A stretch of 64,000 nt of DNA from Colocasia esculenta (lineage: Eukaryota; Streptophyta; Magnoliopsida; Alismatales; Araceae). The DNA lies in the NCBI GenBank assembly GCA_014218235.1, contig CM024760.1:66652961-66716960 (forward strand), in the 5' to 3' direction. The translations under genes were made by a program, and so were the position numbers. Below are positions 56,690 to 64,000 of the stretch, piece after piece; within the stretch, counting starts at the first letter, position 1, and each line of letters opens with the position of its first letter. The notes under the pieces are model-generated. The model did not search any database. It saw only the letters and a list, made by a program, of their open reading frames with translations, and had not been told where the DNA came from.

Positions 56690-57492
56690 TTGTATAGCCA
56701 TCCGAAATTTTTGATAAGAGCATGTTTTAGCAATGAATAAAGTGGTAAAACAAGCTGTAAGAGGCACTAAAGAAATAACAAAATCGTCAATGCCAAAAGG
56801 AAAAATAGTTCAACAGTGTAAATAATTCATCAATTTTTTCTTGTTGAAGTAACAAAAGAAGAGGGGAATGTGTAGAAGTAAAACCAATAAAATAATACTA
56901 AATCAAGATTCTGCCTTTTTTTTGCATCTAATAGTCCTGATATTTTAGATGTGAAAGACGCAGGATAACAACTAAAAGCAAAATTCTTCTGTGTTATGGA
57001 TTTAACCAGTTTAGGACAGCAATATTAGTCAATGCCTTCCCCACAACTTCATTTCTTCCCCAACCTAGGAAGCTCCAATATGTATTCCAGAGTCTAATCT
57101 TGTAGCGACCTAATCATAAGCTTGGAAGTAGGAAAGGATCTATCAGTCGAAAGGACTACATGGATGTGGGAGTGGAAGCATGCTAGTGTGAAGCTACCAT
57201 TATATCTAAGGGAAGGGGCAGAGATAAGCTATATAAGTAGGTCTGGTTTCATAATCTATGAAATGCCTTATGGGAAAAAAATTGAGCTAGGTCCAAAGCG
57301 AAAAATACTCACAAGGCCATAACTGCTCTCTCCTTAAAATAACTGGTATGTGGGAAAAAAAAAGTTTGAGTATAAGTTCAAAGCGAAAAATACTCACAAG
57401 GTTATAACCAAGGTTCAGGAAGAAGGGGATCGGGGCCGGATCGGCCAGCCCAAAACCGATCAGATCGGCCGATCCTAGCTGAGCCAGGGGTG
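56690..57492. other. TIG intron with a small direct repeat and a GATCGG relic
   Basis: TTCAAAGCGAAAAATACTCA-like units occur at about 57290 and 57378. At 57425-57486 there is a GATCGG/CCGATC-rich stretch directly before the E2 LTR. The preceding TIG exon was searched for on the minus strand and not seen. Confidence 0.45.
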
Positions 57493-58365
57493 TGTGAGAA
57501 TATTTTTTAACATTTAAAATTTTAATTTATCTTTAGATTTGATTTTGATTTATTTGGGTTTTATTTATTTACATAGACATGGTCTTATTTAGTTCATTTG
57601 ACCTCCCCCACTAACTGCGGTTAGTGTTAATTATATCAGCACAAAGGCTGAATACCCTTGATTAACCATCAGACAAACCCGTTGAAATAAAAGAACGTGA
57701 CTCACATTTGAATGAAATGAATTATACATGGAAAGAAACACAATTGCAAACATGCAGTTCATTTTTTTTGGAATTTTTTGATATTTATTTCATTTTTTAT
57801 TGATTTTTAAATTCATTTTCTCATTTTTTGGTATTTTAGAATTATTGATTCCATTTATTTAAACATTTTCGCTATTTATTTATTTAAATTAGGATAATAT
57901 GGATTAAATTAATATTTTCATTTATTTAGTTGATTTAAATGGGGATTAACTTAAGATAGATCAAAAATGATGTGAGACATGACTTGCTTGTTGATTTTAT
58001 GTTATTGAAAATTAGATGACAATGTTTGTGAAATATTTTATTAAGGTTGGTTGAAAAATTGGTTAGTTTTGGTTAAGAACCAAGTAGCGAAGTGTTTAAA
58101 ATAAACGTGACACTACGTGTGATTATTCGTATAATGGGCGATTAAACAATTAAAAATAGCCCAATGGGCCCATTAAACATCGCGGATGGAGATATATCAA
58201 AGACCGGCCCATTAACCATCATTAGGCCCATTAAACATCAAGCAACATGATCATTTAATAAAGCATAACACAAGTCTGGCCCAATAAGCAATTTGTGGCC
58301 CAATAAGAATTTGGCCCAATAAAAGGGAAGCCCAATGGACCTTGCTTAATACTTGAGAAAATTAA

Positions 58366-58452
58366 ATCGTGTCTTGCACGATATTCTTTAGGGCTGCCTT
58401 GCAGACCCTTTTCTAGACTGCCTTGCAGTCTCTTCCCAGAGCCTTGCTCTGG
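58366..58452 (-). ncRNA. Four mini-hairpins with GCAAGGC core (E2 copy)
   Basis: The elements are ATCGTGTCTTGCACGAT (58366-58382), GGGCTGCCTTGCAGACCC (58391-58408), AGACTGCCTTGCAGTCT (58415-58431) and CCAGAGCCTTGCTCTGG (58436-58452). Order and spacing match E1. The fourth stem has changed on both sides relative to E1. They lie just after the TATA box on the minus strand. Confidence 0.6.
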
Positions 58453-58498
58453 TTTTCAGCCTTCAAAAATCCCCCATTTGGCCTGGGCCCCCCCTCTC

Positions 58499-58505
58499 TT
58501 TTATA
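58499..58505 (-). promoter_or_regulatory. LTR TATA box (E2)
   Basis: TATAAAA on the minus strand within CCACTATAAAAGAGAGG, at the same place as in E1 relative to the hairpins. Confidence 0.65.
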
Positions 58506-59160
58506 GTGGGTGGAGAGACTGACCATGGCAGGAAGGTTTATGGAACTCCCCCGGAGGTCTGCATACCTCTCTAGGGGGTTTTACACAATTTTCCGATTGC
58601 GTATTTGCATTTTAGTCCGCCCTTTTCTTTTTTCTTTCTATTTCTCCTTTCCTTTTTTCTGTTTGGCCTTCCCGGTTTGGCCTACGCGAAACAGGGCAAG
58701 GAGAGAGGAGGGCGCGCGGCCTCCCTTCTCCTTCTTCCTTCCTGCCGGCGGCGGCTCCTCCAGGAGATATCGAAGGCGGCGGCGCAGCAGGGCGAGCAGA
58801 AGCAGCAGGAGCAAGCAGGGGGGGACCGGCGGCGGCCACCCCAAGTAGGTGCGACGGCGGCAGCATCAGCGGCAGTGGCGTAGGGAGCAGCAGCAGCGGC
58901 GATGGCGCAAGAGAACAGCAGCAGCGGCAGTGGCGCAGGGAGCAGCAGCAGCAGCGGTGGCGCAAGGGAACCCCCTGCGCATAGGACTTCGTCTTCCTCT
59001 TCCCCTCTTCTGCTAGCGGCGGGGAAGGGACCAAGAAGCAACAGCAGCTAGGTCAAGATAGGCCCACAGAGGTGAGGGTTTCCCGTTTTTTTTTTTTTTC
59101 TTATGTTTTTCTTTTGTCTTCTTTTCTTCTTCTTTTCTTTGGGCAAAAATCGGCACAACA

Positions 59161-59215
59161 AATGCCCCCCACGAGACTGGCGTCCAAGAGTGAAGCATAG
59201 GGCGATTGTCTCGTG
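59161..59215 (-). other. Polypurine tract and adjacent hairpin (E2)
   Basis: The minus strand reads CGTGGGGGGCATT before the LTR. CACGAGAC (59170-59177) pairs with GTCTCGTG (59208-59215), and CGTCC (59181-59185) pairs with GGGCG (59200-59204) with one G:U pair. E1 has the same design with a T:A pair where E2 has A:T. Confidence 0.65.
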
Positions 59216-59815
59216 TGAACCTTTTCAACTGTATTTTAGCACATGTTTCCCTTCAGAGGGTCCATTCCATCTATTTCGCCAATGCATTTCGGCCATTTTG
59301 GCTTTCTTGAGATTTTTGGTGGAAATATTATATTTGTGTACTCGATATGTCACAGCTTATGACATACTTGCAGTAAACTTTTCATTCTTTTAGACTTGCA
59401 GTACTAATGACCATCATCTCATGACAACAATGCCAAAATTTTGCTTTATGCATTGAGAATTGTGATTTTGCTGCAATATATCTTCTGTCATGTTGGATTT
59501 ATCATTTTCTGTTCTCGTTCCTCTGTGGCAAAATTTGATCTCCTGTTGTCTTGATCTTGCAGAGTTGGATCAGGTACATGACACATTGACATTGAAGGAG
59601 ATTACTTGAAGCCGAAAATCATGGGGACCCAACTGGCTATTTTGCAAGCAGAGGCTGCTGTAACTTTTACAAGAATCGTGCAAGCCACGAATTGGCGTGA
59701 GATGACGACCTCGCTTATACATGACAGAGCTGTTCATGCCATTCTTTTGTACATGTTGACCTTCTGAGGACAGGCGACACTGGAGCATAGGCTTACTTGA
59801 GATATGTTGTTTTTA
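59216..59815. other. E2 cargo slot: unrelated to the PMD gene of E1
   Basis: This interval lies between the conserved hairpin and the conserved GGGCTATCCC...GGCCTGTCTTGGGA block, where E1 carries the PMD gene. It has no PMD wording. It contains a T-rich stretch and a TCTTGCAG acceptor-like site near 59560, followed by a 48-residue plus-strand ORF (59621-59767, MGTQLAILQAEAAVTFTRIV). I do not recognise the product. It may be a captured gene piece or a strongly decayed remnant. Confidence 0.45.
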
Positions 59816-60059
59816 GCATCAGTACATGCTATCCATTCATTTTGGCTTCTCTTTTTTGGGCTATCCCAACGGCCTGTCTTGGGACCAAGACTTTTATTTG
59901 CTATATACATCGTGCTTCTGTGTTTCACCATCAGCATATGATCTTTATTGATAACAGGGGTTTTAAGGCTTCCCCAAAAGCCGTGAGGTATTTCACTTAG
60001 AGGATTAGGGCTCCTCTGGGGCCATGACATGCTTGTGTTAGAGAATTAAGGCTTCTCTA

Positions 60060-60805
60060 GGGCCATAATTTTGATGAAAGGATTGAGGCTCCCTCTAGCA
60101 CATGATTTCGGTGAGAGGATTGAGGCTCCCTCAGGCACATGATCCTGGGTGAGAGGATTGAGGCTCCTCAAGCTCGTAATTTGGGTAAGAGGATTGAGGC
60201 TCCCTCAAGCTCGTAATTTGGGTAAGAGGATTGAGGCTCCCTCGGCACATGATTTGAATGAGAGGATTGAGGCTCCCTCGGGCACATGATTTGAATGAGA
60301 GGATTGAGGCTCCCTCGGCCACGTGATTTGAATGAAAGGATTGAGGCTCCCTCGGCACGTGATTTGGGTGAGAGGATTGAGGCTCCCTCGGGCACGTGAT
60401 TTGAATGAGAGGATTGAGGCTCTCTCGGGCACGTATTTAAGTTAAGAGGATTGAGGCTCCCTCAGCACGTATTTGGGTGAGAGGATTGAGGCTCTCTCGG
60501 ACACGTATTTTGATTGAGAGGATTGAGGCTCCCTCGGGCACGTATTTGGGTGAGAGGATTGAGGCTCCCTCGGGCACGTAATTTGGGTGAGAGGATTGAG
60601 ACTCCCTCGGGCACGTGATTTTGAGTGAGAAGATTGAGGCTCCTTCGGGCTCGTGATTTTGGGTGAGAGGATTGAGGCTCCCTCGGGCACGTGATTTGGG
60701 TGAGAGGATTGAGGCTCCCTCGGGCACGTGATTTGAATGAGAGGATTGAGGCTCCCTCGGGCACATGATTTGGGTGAGAGGATTGAGGCTCCTTCGGACA
60801 CGTGA
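60060..60805. repeat. E2 tandem array of GAGGATTGAGGCTCCCTCGG units
   Basis: About twenty units of 35-38 bases, GAGGATTGAGGCTCCCTCGG then GCACGTGATTTGGGTGA with small variants. Each holds the hairpin GAGG-CTC-CCTC and often a CACGTG palindrome. E1 has only a few such units (25740-25830), so the array expanded or contracted after the elements split. Minus-strand ORFs of 75-135 codons across it are by-products. Confidence 0.9.
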
Positions 60806-60829
60806 TTTGATTTGATTGGTTTTTTTTGT

Positions 60830-61060
60830 TCACATTACCAACCCCAACGCCCTTTCGGGTTTTCGCCAAGCTTGGCCCCTCTAGCTTTTTACAACACGCC
60901 TTTGCAGGTTTTCTCGTTGAGGGGTTTACCTATTTTTGCCTGAGGCGCCCTTTCGGGTTTTCACCTCAGCCGGATTTTAGACCTTTCTGACCTTGATCTA
61001 TGATGAAGTGATAGACCAAGTTCGTCGGGGCACCTCCTTTTAAGACCCTATTTATTTTTT
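60830..61060. repeat. E2 spacer module, copy 1 (second copy at about 62660-62890)
   Basis: It contains CGCCCTTTCGGGTTTTCGCC, TTTTTGCCTGAGGCGCCCTT, CCTTGATC and GGCACCTCCTTTTAAG. The copy at 62660-62890 has the same order, and E1 has it at 25890-26100. The two E2 copies flank the second and third tandem arrays. Confidence 0.8.
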
Positions 61061-61079
61061 TCCTTTTTTTCCTTTTTTT

Positions 61080-61660
61080 GTAAGGAATTAAAGGCTTCCC
61101 TAAGAGCCGTAAGAATTTGAATTTGTGTATGGTAGGGAATTAAAGGCTTCCTCAGAGCCGTAAGAATTTGAATTTGTATATGGTAGGGAATTAAAGGCTT
61201 CCCTGAGAGCCGTGAGAATTTGGATTTGGATTTTGGCTGACTTGGCCGACCTTGATGGTGTGTTGGCCAAGGGTTTGGATTTATGTGCGGTAGGGAATTA
61301 AAGGCTTCCCTGAAAGCCGTTGGAATTTGAATTTGTTTCTTGGGTTTTAATTGGGTTGGCCGACCTTGACGATGTGTTGGCCAAAAGCTTGGGTTTATAG
61401 TCGGTAGGGAATTCAAGGCTTTCCTAAGAGCCGTTAGAATCTGAATTTGTATATGGTAGGGAATTAGAGGCTTCCCTGAGAGCCATGGATTGAGAGTTTG
61501 AATTTATGTATGGTAGGGAATTAGAGGCTTCCCTGAGAGCCATGGATTGAGGGTTTGGATTTATGTATGGTAGGGAATCAGAGGCTTCCCTGAGAGCCAT
61601 AGATTGAGAGTTTGAATTTATGTATGGTAGGGAATTAGAGGCTTCCCTAAGAGCCGTAAA
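61080..61660. repeat. E2 tandem array of GGTAGGGAATTAAAGGCTTC units
   Basis: About nine units of 50-60 bases with GGTAGGGAATTAAAGGCTTC, CCTGAGAGCC and GAATTTGTGTAT. The core GGCTTCCCTGAGAGCC is a 4-bp stem with an 8-base loop. Two units have a longer insert naming GGCCGACCTTG. Confidence 0.85.
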
Positions 61661-61699
61661 TATGTTTAGAGGATTGAGGCTCCTCTAGGGCTCGTGATT

Positions 61700-62390
61700 T
61701 GACTTTTGACAGGTCCTGTCGACTTGTTAGCCAAAAGACGTAAGTTTTGACCTTTGACTGGCCTTGACGGCTTGTTAGCCAAGAGGTCTGGATTTTGAGC
61801 TTTTTGACCGGCCATGACGGCTTGTTAGCCAAAGAAGCTCGGGATTTGACTTTTGACTGGCCTTGACGACTTGTTAGTCAAAAGACGTGGATTTGACTTT
61901 TAACTGGCCTTGACGACTTGTTAGTCAAAAGACGTGGATTTTGACTTTTGACTGGCCTTGACGGCTTGTTAGCCAAGAGGTCTGGATTTTGAGCTTTTTG
62001 ACTGGCCTTGACGGCTTGTTAACCAAAGAAGCTCGAGTCTTGACTTTTGACTGACCTTGACGGCTTGTTAGCCAAAAGACATGGATTTTGACCTTTGACT
62101 GGCCTTGACGGCTTGTTAGGTCTGAATTTTGAGCTTTTTGACTGGCCTTGACGGCTTGTTAACCAAAGAAGCTCAGGTCTTGACTTTTGACTGGCATTGA
62201 CGGCTTGTTAGCTAAAAGACATGGATTTTGACCTTTGACTGGCCTTGACGACTTGTTAGCCAAAAGACGTGGGTTTTGACATTTGACTGGCATTGACGGC
62301 TTGTTAGCTAAGAGGTCTGGATTTTGAGCTTTTTTTTTTTTTTTTGACTGGCCATGACGGCTTGTTAGCCAAAGAAGCTCGGGATTTGAC
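61700..62390. repeat. E2 tandem array of TTGACTGGCCTTGACGGC units
   Basis: About fourteen units with TTGACTGGCCTTGACGGC and TTGTTAGCCAAAAGACG, the same family as 26430-27150 in E1. ORFs on both strands are by-products. Confidence 0.85.
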
Positions 62391-62478
62391 TTTCTTTTTT
62401 TTTGAACGAGAGTTTTCTCTTTTGTTTGGGTTCTCATTCTCTCTCTTTCTTCGAGAAGAGTTCGAGTTTTCCACACTT

Positions 62479-62603
62479 CTTATAAGGGCGGAAAGACACA
62501 CTCATCGTTGTCTCAGTCATAGCCCCAGAATTGGATTGTTCATTTAAATGAACTTAAGGGTTGTTTCGTCACTGACAACTCTTGTGTCTTTCCTTTTATA
62601 AGG
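62479..62603. repeat. Inverted repeat in E2 at the site where E1 is cut by the gap
   Basis: CTTATAAGGGCGGAAAGACA (from 62479) and TGTCTTTCCTTTTATAAGG (to 62603) can pair over about 21 bases with a loop of about 80. In E1 the left arm is present near 27257 but the sequence ends in N before the right arm. Confidence 0.6.
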
Positions 62604-62999
62604 AGTGCGGGATAACTCAATCTTGCTCTAAGAAAGGTCGAGAAAGTACCCTCTTTTTTTTTTGATATACCAATTGTGATGCCCTTTTTTTTGTTTTCAC
62701 CACAATTGGCCCCTTCTTTCTTTTGCCTGCACGTCCTTTCGGATTTTCATGCAGCAGGGTTTCCCGTTTTTGCCTGAGGCGCCCTTTCGGGTTTTCACCT
62801 CAGTTGGGTTTTAGGCATTTTTACCCTTGATCCATTTTAACAGAGTAATGGATCAAGTCTGCCGAGGCACCTCGTTTTTAAGCCCTTTTTTTTTCTTTTT
62901 TTTTATTCATTTAGAAGATATTGCAGCGAGAACACTTCTATATCTTTAGTATGTACCAAAGTCGGATCCACCTGTTGCATTGTGTAGATGTACTCACAC

Positions 63000-63977
63000 T
63001 CAGGAGTATAGTACAGTTTCATGTGTCTGCCATTTAAAGGCGGGAACATAACATTTCCCTTTTTGGTCGACTACTGTGTAGACGCCACCTTCAAACACTT
63101 TGTCGACCACAAATGTGCCAAGCCAATTGGCTATGAATTTGCTTTTGGGACGAGAGGCCATGACGTCTTTTTGCTTGACCATGACAAGATCTCCATTTTT
63201 AAAAGCTCTTTCTTTCACTAACTTGTCAAAAACGCGGGACATCTGTGCTTGATAATTTTGAAGACGTTGATATACAACCAAACGCTTTTCTTCCAAATTT
63301 GACAGCTCTTCAAGCCGTCTTTCAATTTAGCTCCCCTCATCAGTAGGAAGCCCGTAGTGGAGAGCTACCTTATAAGATGAGAGCTCAATTTCAACAGGAA
63401 TGACTGCTTCGGTCCCATAGACTAGGGAAAAGGCGAGCATCCCGTAGGAGTTTTGTAGGTGGTGCGATAGGCCCATAGAGCTTCATGCATCTTTTCGTCC
63501 CAATCGCGCTTTCGGCAATTTACCAATTTGACCATGAGCTTGCATAGAGTTTTGTTGAAGGCTTCGGCTAACCCATTGGCTTGGGGATAATAAATCGTTG
63601 ATGTCCTCCACTCTATATGGAATTTTGTTATCAATTTGTATATTGTTTGATTTTGGAATGGAGTGCCATTATCAAATATGATTCGACTTGGAACCCCGAA
63701 TCGATATATAATGTGGTGTCGGACAAAGCGCGCCACCGCTTCTCCAGTAGTTTCTTTCGAAGGTATGGCCATTGGCCTCGGCCCATCTTGAGAAATAATA
63801 TGTGGCAGCAAGTATATGTTTGTATCCTTTGGAGGATGTGGGGAGGGGACCCACTATGTCCATTCCCCATTCAGCAAATGGCCATGTAGTCGTTGCTGGA
63901 TGGAGCTTGCTTGGTGGTTTTCTTGGCACGGCCCATAAGTCTGGCATTAGGGGCAGGTTCGAGCAAACCGCTCGCAA
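63000..63977 (-). pseudogene. Ty3/gypsy (TAT-lineage) integrase of E2, partial, frameshifted
   Basis: Reading the minus strand from 63977, the frame holds the end of the zinc-binding region and the catalytic core with WGMDIVGPLP (first Asp). After an extra base near 63770 it reads PSRIIFDNGTPFQ (second Asp) and YPQANGLAEAFNKT (Glu), so the D,D,E set is present. The ALWAYRTTYKTPTG motif is typical of the non-chromovirus TAT/Athila side. One base is lost in a T run near 63435, and a TAA at 63327-63329 interrupts the C-terminal part. That part (ERAFKNGDLVMVKQKDV) ends at 63000 without a chromodomain. RT and the rest of pol should lie beyond the right edge. Confidence 0.85.
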
Positions 63978-64000
63978 TCTGCAAACATTGTTGGCTAATA

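Larger units (their letters stand above)
57493..59160 (-). repeat. 3' LTR of TAT-type gypsy element E2
   Basis: On the plus strand it starts TGTGAGAATAT and ends GGCACAACA, 1668 bases. It shares block order with the E1 LTR, including CATTTGACCTCCCCCACTAA, the GGCCCAATAAG words, the hairpin array and the TATA box. On the minus strand it follows the integrase, so it is the 3' LTR. Confidence 0.9.

Noticed and set aside
57122..57322. 66-codon plus-strand ORF before E2
   Set aside because: It lies in intron DNA with a small direct repeat; there is no family resemblance or codon signal.
60131..60869. Overlapping minus-strand ORFs of 75-135 codons with repeating GSLNPLTQI / REPQSSHPN peptides
   Set aside because: They are reads of a tandem DNA repeat in all three frames; unit length changes shift the frame and no start or conserved domain supports a gene.

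Overview
The window is nuclear DNA of a flowering plant with a large, transposon-rich genome. The evidence is a plant-type chloroplast trigger factor-like gene with GT-AG introns and plant retrotransposon lineages (Tekay/Del and TAT-type Ty3/gypsy, Sirevirus-type Ty1/copia). The species cannot be told from the sequence. There are no bacterial genes, operons or CRISPR arrays.

The only clear host gene is a trigger factor-like gene (TIG) on the minus strand. Its visible exons run from 56684 down to the stop codon at 10658, and its N-terminal exons lie beyond the right edge. Ten distinct exons encode about 369 residues. The introns are very large and packed with nested transposons.

Layout. 1-7468: a decayed minus-strand Tekay/Del-like gypsy element with two divergent LTRs, five in-frame stops and a deletion that joins RNase H to the LTR end. 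7469-10657: degenerate repeats, a small ORF and a 77-bp-arm hairpin. 10658-18862: the seven 3'-terminal TIG exons (copy A), with hairpin and foldback elements in the introns. 18863-27361: a gypsy element (E1) made of an LTR, a polypurine tract, a decayed plant mobile domain (PMD) gene antisense to the expected pol direction, and tandem arrays; it is cut off by a 100-N gap. 27462-34962: a near-identical second copy of 11334-18862 (copy B) that lacks the E1 insertion. 36260-48173: a complete-ended Sirevirus-like copia element (TSD AAGGT) that itself holds a 3-kb solo LTR (TSD AGGTC). 49118-50010 and 56596-56684: three upstream TIG exons, separated by a SINE and several tandem or hairpin repeats. 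57493 to the end: a second member of the E1 family (E2), with 3' LTR, tandem arrays and a frameshifted integrase on the minus strand, continuing past the window.

Two conclusions matter most. First, the exon duplication around the gap is best read as an assembly join of two haplotypes, one with E1 in the TIG intron and one without. Second, the E1/E2 family carries structured elements conserved between both copies: four mini-hairpins sharing a GCAAGGC core just downstream of the LTR TATA box, and a hairpin beside the polypurine tract. Both show compensatory base changes. The slot next to that hairpin holds different cargo in the two elements.
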